Below, piece after piece: positions 42,317-56,850 of a DNA stretch of 64,000 nt. Under the pieces are notes generated by a model, which saw nothing but the letters and a program-made list of their open reading frames with translations, did no database searches and was not told the DNA's origin. Numbering within the stretch: position 1 is the stretch's first letter; each line of letters starts with the position of its first letter. Both the position numbers and the translations under genes were made by a program. Source of the DNA: Marinobacter similis (GTDB lineage: Bacteria; Pseudomonadota; Gammaproteobacteria; Pseudomonadales; Oleiphilaceae); contig NZ_CP007151.1 in the NCBI RefSeq assembly GCF_000830985.1, forward strand, positions 3,906,001 to 3,970,000, written 5' to 3'.

Positions 42317-42344
42317 TTGACAAGGCGGCGACACGATGTAGAAT
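42317..42344 (+). promoter_or_regulatory. rRNA operon promoter P2 and downstream boxA
   Basis: TTGACA (42317-42322), a 16-base spacer and TAGAAT (42339-42344). A boxA-like GCTCTTTAAA at about 42374 follows, as in antiterminated rRNA leaders. A second boxA-like TGCTCTTTAACAA lies near 44445 in the 16S-23S spacer. Confidence 0.75.
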
Positions 42345-42513
42345 ACGCCACCTTGATTGAGCAACAGCTCAAACGCTCTTTAAAAAATTGACCAAGTAAT
42401 TCGTGTGGGCGCTGGCCGAGGTATTTCGGATACGAAATATCAGGACAGTGACTCGTCGAAATTGAGTTTTGTCTTGAGCAAGAATAGAGAATCTTCGGAT
42501 TCTTGTATGATTT

Positions 42514-44053
<1,540 letters not shown>

Positions 44054-44142
44054 AACGAAGCCGAATGCTTCGGTCAGAGTCCACACGAATTACTTGGTTG
44101 ATTAATAAAGAGAGCAGATGGGTCTATCAGGCCCGTACCATT

Positions 44143-44219
<77 letters not shown>

Positions 44220-44264
44220 AAATTGCTCAACTCCTGGAGTTGAACAATTTGAGGTAGCTTAAAT

Positions 44265-44340
44265 GGGGCTATAGCTCAGCTGGGAGAGCGCCTGCCTTGC
44301 ACGCAGGAGGTCGGCAGTTCGATCCTGCCTAGCTCCACCA
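44265..44340 (+). tRNA. tRNA-Ala (TGC anticodon)
   Basis: 76 bases with encoded CCA. The acceptor GGGGCTA pairs with TAGCTCC; the anticodon arm is GCCTGCCTTGCACGCAGG. The 319 bases that follow, up to the 23S gene, hold processing-stem sequence and a boxA-like element but no gene. Confidence 0.97.
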
Positions 44341-44659
44341 ATATTTACTGACTAACTTCGGTTAGCAGTGTACAGAAACAAGCATTTCGGTTTAATGACA
44401 TCGGTTGTTAAGCGAAGTTCTTCTTTCTGATCACTGGGTCAGATTTGCTCTTTAACAAATTGGACGAGAAAGAACACGAGTACGATTCTCTCATTATCTC
44501 CGAGAGGACGTATTCAAGTGATAGCGATTTCAAGCGTTATCCGGTGTTGTCGTTGAAGTGGTTGTTATATCGCTTCAAGGAACTGTCTCGAACTAACCTT
44601 TTTATCAGGCTTGCCTGGTAACGAGCGTTGCTTCGGTCACAGTTGTCTTGGGGTTATAT

Positions 44660-47552
<2,893 letters not shown>

Positions 47553-47633
47553 ATAACACCCAAGACAATTGCGGATAACGCAACGAAATCACTATCACAA
47601 ACTCTTTCTCGTCCCCCCAGTGATCAACCGTTT

Positions 47634-47752
47634 TGTCTGACGACCATAGCGGCTTGGAACCACCTGATCCCATCCCGAACTCAGAAGTGAAACAGGCCTG
47701 CGCCGATGGTAGTGTGGCATTGCCCATGTGAGAGTAGGTCATCGTCAGACTC
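47634..47752 (+). rRNA. rrf: 5S ribosomal RNA
   Basis: About 118 bases; the 5' arm GTCTGACGA pairs with the 3' arm TCGTCAGAC. The polymer-locus gene on the opposite strand ends at 47753, immediately after, so no rRNA operon terminator is present: the expected downstream sequence is missing at this join. Confidence 0.95.
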
Positions 47753-50700
47753 TTAATACCCCCGGGCCAGCTCTGGCGCCAGGCCGGCCTCATCGCAGTA
47801 TCGCTCCAGAGCGTCGATGTCGGTGCCATCGGGGGCGTCGGAGCCGGGTTCAAGCCCCAGCCCTGACAGCATGGCGCGGATACGTCCGGCCAGCATCGAC
47901 TCGCTGGTGCTCACCCGCAATTGGTGGGCGTACTCGGCCAGTCGCTCGGCCAGCGCCGGGCCACTCTGTTGGGCAAAATTCTCGTTCCCGAGCCGGTCGG
48001 CCCAGGCCTGGTCGATGTAGCTTTCAGCCCGTCCAGGTTGGTCCCGATCAGGAAGTGGCGGTCGGCGCTCAGGTCGTCCACCAGCATGCGGGCGAACACC
48101 TGGGATCGGGGTACCCGGTCGGCGCGGTTGTTGATCACCGTGACCACCCAGGCGTCCGGCTTGTCGGCCGGGTGGTACTGGTCAAACCGCAGGCGGCGCC
48201 AGTTCGCCAGGGCGGCGTGGCGTTCGTTCGCCGACATGCCGTTGATGAAGGTCAGGTGGCGGCCGTCCACGGTGACGCGCGGATAGATCTTGAGCACGCC
48301 CAGATCCGGCACCACCCGGTCTGCCATTTCCTTCAAGGCGTAATCCGGCTCCAGGCCCAGTTCTTCGGCCATCCTCAGCACCAGGGCGATGTTGGAGGGG
48401 TGCTCCTCGTAGGGAAAACGCGCCAGCACATCGGCCGGCAGCAGCTCGGCGTCCAGGTCACTCACCTTGATGATGGCACTGCCCTTGTCCTGCGCCGCAG
48501 CGCGGAGGAACGGGAACATGTTGTGCTCGGTGGTGATCAGCTTGCTGCGTTTGGGCACGAACTTGCGCATGACCCGGGGAATCTCGATGCCCGACGGCCC
48601 CTGAATATCCTCGTGATCCGGGTAGCAGTTGGTGATGGTGGCCAGGTCATCCCGCATCCACTGTTCCTGGAGGATCTGGACGTAGCGAGGCGTCAGCCCC
48701 ATGCATTCCCACAGGAAGACATCGGCCCGGAAGCGCGAGGCCAGTCGGACCAGATCCACCTGTTCCCAGATCGAGGCCTTATCGTACGGCCGGAACAGGA
48801 ACATCTCCCGCAAATTGCCGTGCGCCGGGCTGTAGAGGAACATGGCCTCGCAACCGGTGGTTTTCGATACCACGCCCAAACCTTCGGCGTTGAATACCGC
48901 CGCTTTCAGGCGTTCGGTCCCGGACTTACCCCGAGTGCCCCAACCGCCGACGACCAGCGGCAGCGTGGCCCGGGCCTTTTTCATCTGGCGGCCGATGTAG
49001 ACGTGCCGGCCGAAGAACACCGCCGCGGCGGCACCGAGAAAGATCACCAGATGCTGTAGGTTGTTTTCGTAGACCGAGTAAAAGTAGGTTTTGAAATCCG
49101 ACCACAGCACCGGCACGGGCGCAATGCTGGCCAAGCCCGGGAAAAACCGCCGGACCCGGGGGTCGGTCTGGTAGCGCTCGCCGGCCGGATCCCGATGGCC
49201 CAACAACTCGAACCGGAACCCCAGCTTCTCCAGTTCCGCCAGATAGCGCTCCGGCGCCTGGGCGCTGGACGAGCGCCAGTTGCGCAGTCGGCTGAGACGG
49301 GCAAACCGCAGGGTGATCAGGCTGCGAGCCCGCAGCCGGGCGAACAGTCCCCGCGGCGGTGGATGCGGGTAATGCCCTCCGGGGTGTAGATGTCCACGGG
49401 CCGGGTCGGCCAGCCCTGGTCCAGAGCCGAGAGCACCTGGTCCACCAGCGGCAAGTAGGGGCGCCAGTCGCCGTCCTCGGCCATGTGCACCGCCTCCCCG
49501 GGCACGGTGGTCTGGCTGAGTTCAGCCAGGTGCCAGGCCGGTGCCTGCAGATGGCCGTGGAACACCCGCCCCTTGGTGTGATTGTAGTTCTGCCGCTTGT
49601 CGCTGGCGCTGGTTCGAAACTCATGGAGGAAGCGCCAGGTCCGGAACTGGTAGCGGGACCCGCTGGTCAGACTCAGCCGAGCGCCCCGGCGCCGGACGTC
49701 ATAGCCGAAGCTGTCGCCCGCCTGGCTGGCGAAAAAGCGCCCCAGTTCCTCATCGCTGGCGTTGTGCTGGAGCCGCAGCCGAGACCGCTGTTGCCAGTCC
49801 AGACTCTCAAGCAACTGGAACTTGGGCCATTGGGCCAAAGTATGCTGGCTGGCCCACAGCCGTTCCCGAGCCTGGGCCGCGGCCCGGCGTATGGCGGTGT
49901 CTTGATGCTGCAGGTTCAGCCGGGTCAGCACACCGGCGACTTCGGTCAGCTGCGCGCCGGACAAGGCGCCCGCCTGCCCCAGTGCCACCAGGACCTCAAA
50001 GGCCGCGCGCGCGACCAGCCCGGGGCCGTCGGGAGTCAATTCAGCGGTCACCCGGGCCAGCGCCTGCGCCGGCGGGCACAGATCCGACTCGACCAACACC
50101 GGCAGCACCTGCAGCACACGGGCCCGGACCCGGTCGCATTGCTCCTGCTCGAGCAGCAGATCGATGAGCTGCTGGCCCAGCGCCCGCTCCAGAACCGGCA
50201 GCAACCGCACCAGACTCTGGCGCACGTGCTCGCTGGTGTCGGTGCAGGCCTGACGGAACAGGTCCTGGGCGTCAGCCTGGGCCTGAACGGTCGTCAGTAC
50301 CTTCAGAGCGCGCGCCCGGAAGAAGATCTGGTCGCCGGTCTCACCCCGGTTGAAACGTTCCTGAACGATGTCCAGGGCCGCACTGCTATCGAGCCAGGTA
50401 ATGACATCCAGCGCCTGGACCTGCAGCCACACCGGCTGGCCCGGATCGTTGCACAGCCGGTAGCAGTACTGCAGCAACTGCGGCTCAATGTATCGGCCGA
50501 ACTTGCCGTCACTGACCTCCAGCAAACCGGACATCAGCGACAGCCCCGCCAGGGTGGCCCGGTGATCCAGCTTGCTGGTGAGCAAGCGTTCCATCAGCGC
50601 GTTGTTGCTGATGGCCTCGAGACTTGCGGACCGTTCCCGGGCCTGGGTGAACTGCCCGATGAAAAAGCAGATGTTGGCGTTCAGCCGGTGGACGCAGAAG

Positions 50701-51146
50701 GTCAGCAGTCGCTCCTGCTCACTTACCTTGCGCCGATACCGGTCCCGCAGCCGAGGCGTCCAGCCAGCGGTCCAGGCCCGACGATCGGCGCGCAGGCCTC
50801 GCCGGCTCTGGCCCAGTTCCGCGGCATAGTCCAGGCTGTGCTGGCGCCGTTCCAACTCACTGCTGGCGCCCTGGTAGCGGGCGACAAAAGCCTGGTACCC
50901 GGCGTGCAACTCACCGAGACTGTTCAGGGTCTGGCTGACCCGATATTCCAGAAAACTGGCCACTTGCTGCACCCGCCACTGGGACACCGCCAGCGTCTCT
51001 GGCCGGTTACCCGCCTGCTGCCAGCCCTGGAATTCCCGCTCAAGCTGCCGCGCCAGGTGGTCGTAAACCCGGCGCCATTCGCCGGCCAGCCCCAGCAGCA
51101 TGTGTTCCCGGAGCGTCATGTCCGCCAGATTGGAGTTATTCGACAT
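47753..51146 (-). CDS. HEAT-repeat protein fused to a PgsB/CapB-type amide ligase (two frameshifts)
   Basis: About 1131 residues after correcting single-base deletions near 49340 (a GGGG run) and 48030. Residues 1-600 are helical with HEAT-like repeats (about 190-480). A hydrophobic helix (about 697-712, LVIFLGAAAAVFF) precedes a Mur-ligase-like domain with the P-loop GTRGKSGTERL (about 738), then WECMGLTPRYVQILQEQ, CYPDHEDIQGPSG, FINGMSANE and NNRADRVPRSQVFA. Each has a counterpart in B. subtilis PgsB, which joins glutamates through gamma-carboxyls using ATP. The start overlaps the export-protein stop by 11 bases. The HEAT part is not seen in Bacillus PgsB. Polymer identity is unknown. Confidence 0.8.
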
Positions 51147-52965
51147 AGTTCAGCTCATTCGTGTCCACGGCCCGGGCCGCATTGATTTCCTGCAGTGGGA
51201 AAAACGGGAAGCGCTCGGCCCGGAAGTCCTCAAGGCGCTTGGCCCCCGGATTGTCGAACCCGAGGGACAGCGCCAGGGCCGGCTGGGACTGGTTCAGATC
51301 CATGCTCAGGTCGAACCCCAGGGACCAGCGCCGGCCCTTGCGTTCCCAGAGTCGCCAGTCGACGCCGGCACTCAGCAGCTGCTGAGTGCCGGCGCCCGCG
51401 CGATCATCATCGGCCATCAACCAGCGCTGCTCCAGCCCCACATAGGTGCGGGTGTCCCGGTGCCAGAATTCGTCCCAGCGCAGTGACACGCCGAACCGGT
51501 CCGGGCTGAAATCCTCGTTGGTCCTAACGCCCACGCCCGCGCGCCAGCGGCTGTCCTGCCAGGGCTGGTAGTTCAGGGCCTCCTGCCACTCCAGGCCATG
51601 GCGATGGTCGGCTTTATACTCGGTAAACACATCGTCATCGTAGGCTTGGCGCCGTGGGTTCGAACTCACCGACAGCCAGCGGCCGAACCCGGTCAGCTCA
51701 CTGTCCAGACTCCAGTGGTAGGCCAGCGGGGTGTTGGCGTGCAACTGGGCCTGTCCGTACAGGCTGCCTGCGCCCTCTCGTGGCTGCCAGTAACCGCCGG
51801 CAAACAGGTTCAGGCGCCAGTGCCGGTTGTCCGGTCGCAAGGTCAGCCATTGCTGACTCCCCACCACCAGACTCTCGTCGCCACTGTGTTCACGCAGGAA
51901 CAGATCGGACTGCCAGGTCCAGCGTGAAAACAGCGGTTGCTGCTGATACCGCCAGCCCAGTTCCAGATAGCGCTCGGTCTGGGCGTCGGCGCCACCATCA
52001 AAATTCCGGCGCTGCGCCAGCTCGGCGTAAGCGCCTGGGTCCCGTCGTCACGGGTGGGCATGGCCAGGGCGTCCGACATCAACGCCTCCGGGCGCGCCAC
52101 GTCCGCCTTCTGGACCGGCTCCGGCCAGGGTGACAGCACCGGGGTCGATACCGGCGGTGGGGCCGTCAGCTTGCCGGGCTGGTGCCGCAGGGCATAGACC
52201 CGGACATAGGGCCCACCCAGATCGCGTTGGCGCAACACCAGATTGCCGGCGGACGCCACGTACCGGTAGCGCTGGACCCGCTGCTGGCCGTCGTAGACTT
52301 CCAGACGCAGCCAGGACGGTTGGTCGAGGTAAATGACCAGGGGCTGGCCCGGCAGACTGGTTTGGTAGGCCCGGCGCTCGGGCCGCTCTACCGGTTGCCA
52401 GGGGCCGTTGGCCGCCGCACGCGCCGACAGCTGGGCATAGACCAGTGCCGGCTGGTCGGTGCCACCAACTGCAGTTCAAGCTGGCTCGCGCCGGCCGGAA
52501 GTTGCATCTGCACCCGACCACTGGGCGCGGCTTCACTCAGGGTCTGGCGCGCGTACCACTGGCCATCAATCCGAACATCCACCGCCACCGGCGTCACCCG
52601 CTGAAAGCCTACCTTGTCGAGCCGCAGGTCCAGACGATAGCGCCGCCGCTCGCCCTGGTTGATCTCGACCACGACCGGCTCAGGCCCGCTCAGGGCAAGC
52701 TCCGAGGGCGCAGGCTGCTGGCTGAGCAGTCGCTGGCGCTGGCGCAGATAGGGCAACGCCGGCGGCCAACCACTGGCATCGAACTGGCGAATACCGGCGC
52801 TGTCGATGACCAGCTCCTCGCGCTCCCAGTAGTGGTCGGCATTGATCAGCGCCAGGCGCTGCTGAATGCCGGCGTCATCCGGATGCTGCGCCGCCAGGGC
52901 GTTGCTTCGGGCCACCAGCCCGGGATTCCGGGCAAAGTCGTCGGTCTTGAGCACCTGGTCCAGGG
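51136..52965 (-). CDS. Outer-membrane beta-barrel protein of the polymer locus, 5' end cut (two frameshifts)
   Basis: About 610 residues remain. The first part is beta-sandwich-like (RVTPVAVDVRIDGQWYARQTL, QPLVIYLDQPSWLRLEVYDGQQ). From about 52010 to the end, the sequence is a run of short alternating strands ending in aromatic or charged turns (WTWQSDLFLREHSGD, WRLNLFAGGYWQPREG, WRAGVGVRTNEDFSPDRFGVSLRWDEF, WSLGFDLSMDLNQS), a typical outer-membrane barrel. Corrections are needed near 52460 (CCC run) and 52020. The upstream end meets nnrD at about 52965 in mid-gene. By analogy with PgaA/BcsC it may be the export pore; that is inference. Confidence 0.6.
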
Positions 52966-53674
52966 CTCCGGTGCCGGGCTGGTAACGCTCGCCACGCGGC
53001 CGGAGCATGTAACCGCTGCGCTGGCGCGGTGCCCGTCGGTTATGGTGCATGGCCTTATTCATGGTTCCGAACTGCCGCCCCTGCTGGAGGCGGCTTCGGT
53101 GGTGGTGTGTGGGCCAGGTATGGGGCAGGGCGCCTGGGCCCAGCAGATGCTGGAGCAGGTTGTCGAAAGTAGCAAACCCCGAGTGCTCGATGCCGATGCC
53201 CTGAACCTGCTGTCAACGCGGGTGGCGCTTCCGGCCGAAAACCAGGTTCTGACGCCGCATCCGGGCGAGGCGGCCCGCTTGCTGGGTTGCCTGGTTCCGG
53301 AGGTGGAGGCTGATCGGATGGCGGCAGCGCGCACGCTTCAGTCGGTGTACGGTGGCACGGTTTTGCTCAAGGGTGCAGGTACGGTGATTGCGTCTGATCG
53401 GGAAACTGTTGATATTGTCAGCGGCAGTAACCCGGGCATGGCAACCGGTGGCATGGGAGATGTGTTGGCCGGCATTATCGGTGCGCTATACGGCCAGTTG
53501 GATAACGCCCGGCGGGCGGCTGCATTAGCGGCGTCGGTGCACTTGGCTGCGGCCAACCTGGCGTCAGAGGAAAAAGGTTTTATGGGGTTAATTCCAACAG
53601 ACGTGATCGATGCCTTGCCCAAGGTATTGCGCCAGTCGGAAGCCCTCAGCTCACAGGGTCGGGAGGAGCCATGA
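52966..53674 (+). CDS. nnrD: ADP-dependent NAD(P)H-hydrate dehydratase, C-terminal part
   Basis: Repair enzyme for hydrated NAD(P)H. Only the C-terminal ribokinase-like domain is present, from about GAGLVTLATRPEHVTAALA. It contains VCGPGMGQGAWAQQ, TPHPGEAARLLG, VLLKGAGTVIA and the active-site SGNPGMATGGMGDVLAG-type segment (read here as SGSNPGMATGGMGDVLAGI). The epimerase domain and the start of this domain are replaced at about 52965 by the opposite-strand outer-membrane gene. tsaE overlaps by four bases, as in the usual nnrD-tsaE-amiB-mutL order. Confidence 0.85.
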
Positions 53675-54167
53675 GTATTTTTGGAAATGAGCGCCGCCTG
53701 TTCCTGGATGGCGAATCAGAGACCGAGCAGCTGGGCCAGGAGCTGGCGCGCTGCGTCGTCGCCTCCGGTGAAGGCTTGATCGTCTTTTTGGACGGTGATC
53801 TGGGCATGGGCAAGACCACCTTGAGTCGCGGGGTCATGCGCGGGCTCGGGCATCAGGCGCGGTGAAGAGTCCAACCTATACCCTGGTGGAGCCCTATGAA
53901 GATTTGCAGCCGCCGGCGTATCACTTTGATCTTTATCGGGTCGGCGACCCGGACGAGTTGGAATACATGGGCATCCGGGATTACTTCTCCGGCCAGTATC
54001 TGTGTTTGATTGAGTGGCCCGAGCGTGGCAAGGGGCTGTTGCCGGAGCCGGATGTCGAGATACACCTCGAGCGCGAGCATGATGGCCGTTCGGTCGTGCT
54101 GCGTGCGGGTTCGGAGCGGGGTGCATCGCTGTTGAACCAATTGGAACTGATCGGGCCCGGTCATTGA
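53671..54167 (+). CDS. tsaE: tRNA t6A37 modification ATPase TsaE, frameshifted
   Basis: ATPase subunit of the TsaBDE complex that installs t6A at position 37 of ANN-decoding tRNAs. The Walker A motif is DGDLGMGKTTLSRGVMRGLG. A missing G near 53858 (CAGGCGCG read as CAGGGCGCG) restores HQGAVKSPTYTLVEPYE. The LYRVGDPDELEYMG and IEWPERG motifs follow. The corrected length is about 165 residues. Confidence 0.88.
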
Positions 54168-54218
54168 TGTTTTCGGCCTGGGTCACCGGCCGTGTCGTTT
54201 GTTAAGCAGGACAGCAGT

Positions 54219-55571
54219 ATGAGCAAGGTAAGGTCAACAACGAGTGTATGGACAGGCATGGCGGCAGTGTTGCTGCTGTTTCTGTCCCTGACCACCCACG
54301 CCGCTACCCGGGTAGAGGGCGTGCGTGTGTGGCCGGCGCCGGACCACACGCGTCTGGTGCTGGATACCGAAGGCCAGGTCGCACACAACATCTTTTCACT
54401 GGAGAACCCGTCGCGCCTGGTCGTTGATTTGAAGAATACCGCCCTGAAAGCGGAATTCGACAAGCTGGACCTCTCCGGGAGCCCGATTCGTCGTATTCGC
54501 AGCGCACCCCGCAATGGCAGTGACCTGCGGGTGGTGCTTGACCTCAAGAGCAAGATCAAACCCCGAAGCTTCCAGCTCGAGCCCAACGATCAGTATGGCC
54601 ACCGTCTGGTGATCGATCTGATCGACGAGGATGGCAGCCGCCTGGAGAAGGCCAGCAAGGCAACGGTGACCCAGGAATCCGGTGGCAAGCGGGATGTGAT
54701 CGTGGTGATCGATGCCGGTCACGGCGGTGAGGATCCTGGTGCCATCGGGCCCAGAGGCACCCGTGAGAAAGACGTGGTGCTGAAAATGGCGAAAAACCTC
54801 GCCAAACTGATCAACGACAAGCCGGGCTATACCGCCAAGCTGACCCGGACCGGTGATTACTACATCGGCTTGCGTAACCGAACCTTGCTGGCGCGGAAAT
54901 ACAACGCTGATCTGTTCGTGTCGATGCATGCCGATGCCTTCCGTACGCCGCAACCCAAAGGCGCCTCGGTTTTTGCGCTGTCCCAGCGCGGAGCTACCAG
55001 TGAGACCGCTCGCTGGCTGGCGCAAAGCGAAAACCGGTCGGATCTGACCGGCGGTGTGTCGCTGGATGGGCGGGATGACATGCTCGCTGGGGTGCTGCTG
55101 GATCTGTCCATGACCGCCAGTATTAATGCCAGTCTGGGTGTAGGCAGTTCGGTGCTGGGCAAGCTCGGCAGCGTGGCCAAGCTGCACAAATCCGGGGTTG
55201 AGCAGGCTGCCTTCGTGGTACTGAAATCTCCGGATATTCCGTCGATTCTGGTTGAGGCCGGTTTTATCTCCAATCCCACGGAAGAGAAGAACCTTGCCAC
55301 CGAGTGGTACCGGAACCGGCTGGCCAGTGCGATCATGAAAGGAATAGACGATTATTTCCGCAAGACACCACCGCCGGGCACTCTGCTGGCGTGGGAGAAG
55401 CAGCAGCGTCAGGGTGGCAGTTCCGTCAGTCATTACCGGATCCAGCGCGGGGATACGCTGTCGGGCGTGGCTCGGAGAAACCAGACCACTGTCAGCGAAC
55501 TGATGCAGTTTAACGGCTTGCGGGATGACCGTGTTATGGTAGGGCAGACCATTCGAATTCCTGCATCCTGA
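54219..55571 (+). CDS. amiB: N-acetylmuramoyl-L-alanine amidase (AMIN, Amidase_3, LysM)
   Basis: Periplasmic septal amidase that splits daughter-cell peptidoglycan. From the ATG at 54219 (AGGACA upstream): signal peptide, an AMIN domain (about residues 30-140, RLVLDTEG...RLVIDLIDEDG), a zinc amidase domain with VIDAGHGGEDPGAIG, SMHADAF and VEAGFISNPTEE, and a C-terminal LysM domain (HYRIQRGDTLSGVARRNQTTVSELMQFN). About 450 residues, intact. EnvC/NlpD-type activators would be expected elsewhere. Confidence 0.92.
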   Translation: MSKVRSTTSVWTGMAAVLLLFLSLTTHAATRVEGVRVWPAPDHTRLVLDTEGQVAHNIFSLENPSRLVVDLKNTALKAEFDKLDLSGSPIRRIRSAPRNGSDLRVVLDLKSKIKPRSFQLEPNDQYGHRLVIDLIDEDGSRLEKASKATVTQESGGKRDVIVVIDAGHGGEDPGAIGPRGTREKDVVLKMAKNLAKLINDKPGYTAKLTRTGDYYIGLRNRTLLARKYNADLFVSMHADAFRTPQPKGASVFALSQRGATSETARWLAQSENRSDLTGGVSLDGRDDMLAGVLLDLSMTASINASLGVGSSVLGKLGSVAKLHKSGVEQAAFVVLKSPDIPSILVEAGFISNPTEEKNLATEWYRNRLASAIMKGIDDYFRKTPPPGTLLAWEKQQRQGGSSVSHYRIQRGDTLSGVARRNQTTVSELMQFNGLRDDRVMVGQTIRIPAS

Positions 55572-55591
55572 TCAAGAGGTTTCCCCGAAAC

Positions 55592-56700
55592 ATGCCCCCC
55601 ATTCAATTGCTCTCGCCGCGGCTCGCGAACCAGATCGCTGCTGGCGAGGTGGTGGAGCGCCCCGCGTCTGTCGTAAAAGAACTGGTTGAAAACGCCCTTG
55701 ACGCCGGTGCTGACCGGGTCGATGTGGAGATAGAGCAGGGTGGCGTTAAACTGATTCGGGTCCGGGATGACGGCAGTGGTATCGCAGAGCAGGATTTGCC
55801 GCTGGCGCTCAGTCGCCATGCCACCAGCAAGATTGTCAGCCTGGATGATCTGGAAGCCGTGGCCTCCCTCGGTTTCAGGGGTGAAGCCCTGGCCAGTATC
55901 AGTTCCGTTTCCCGCCTTACCCTGACTTCGCGCACTGCTGCTCAAGAGGCTGCGTCCCGGGTTGAGGTGGAAGGGCGCGACATGGACGCCCGCATTTCAC
56001 CCGCGGCGCACCCGGTGGGCACCACCGTGGAAGTGCGTGACCTGTTCTTCAATACCCCGGCCCGCCGGAAATTCCTGCGCACGGAAAAAACCGAATTCAA
56101 TCATGTTGAAGAGTGTGTCCGTCGTCAGGCATTGAGCCGTTTCGATGCCGGCTTCACCCTGCGCCACAATCAGCGCGTGGTGCAGAGCCTCCGCCCGGCC
56201 GAATCGCCGCTCGACAAGGAACGCCGTATCGGCGCCCTCTGTGGGCAGCAGTTCATCGACAACGCCGTGCTCATCGATGCCGAAGCGACGGGCCTGAGGT
56301 TGTGGGGCTGGGTGGCGCTGCCAACGTTTTCCCGCAGTCAGGCAGACCTGCAGTACTTCTTCGTCAATGGCCGGGTTATCCGGGATCGGCTGGTGGCCCA
56401 CGCCGTGCGCCAGGCCTACCGGGATGTGCTGTACAACAACCGTCACCCGGCCTTCGTGCTGTATCTGGAAGTGGATCCGGCGACGGTGGACGTGAACGTC
56501 CACCCCACCAAGCACGAAGTCCGTTTCCGCGATGGCCGGCTGGTGCATGATTTTATCTTCCGTACCTTGCACAAAGCCTTGGCGGACGTCCGTCCGGACG
56601 ATCACCTGCGCGGGGCCGTGGCCCAATCCTTTGGCCGCGAGAATGCCCAGGGAGTGCCAGGGGCGGCTGGCCATCCTGATCCCTCGGCGCCGGCGTGGTC
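55592..56700 (+). CDS. mutL: DNA mismatch repair protein MutL, N-terminal part
   Basis: GHKL ATPase domain of the mismatch-repair matchmaker. Motifs I-III are intact (VVKELVENALDAGADRVDV, DDGSGI, GFRGEALASISSVSRLTL), as is VDVNVHPTKHEVRF. After about 370 residues the linker (GHPDPSAPAWSG) runs into a transcription terminator at 56704; the dimerisation domain (about 250 residues) and the usual downstream miaA-hfq genes are missing. The reading to 56851 beyond that is noise. I treat this as a join, not a natural truncation. Confidence 0.88.
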
Positions 56701-56703
56701 GGG

Positions 56704-56730
56704 CCAGCCCGCAGGGGCTGGGGTTTTTTA
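56704..56730 (+). terminator. Intrinsic terminator at the mutL join
   Basis: CCAGCCC-GCAG-GGGCTGG stem-loop (56704-56721) followed by GGTTTTTTATT. It most likely ends whatever gene naturally lies upstream of birA. The 120 bases between it and birA hold no other gene. Confidence 0.8.
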
Positions 56731-56850
56731 TTGCCTGAACGAAAGTCCTCGAAGTGCCGTTGGCCGCAAAAAATGCCGGCCAACTTTGTCTTTTTTGTTC
56801 GCCTGGTGTTTAATCCGGCGTTACCCATTCTTCAAGCTGGATACTGTCTA

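Noticed and set aside
49359..51185. 608-codon rightward frame opposite the HEAT-PgsB gene
   Set aside because: Shadow of the HEAT region in high-GC sequence; the leftward reading has coherent helical repeats and overlaps its neighbours properly.
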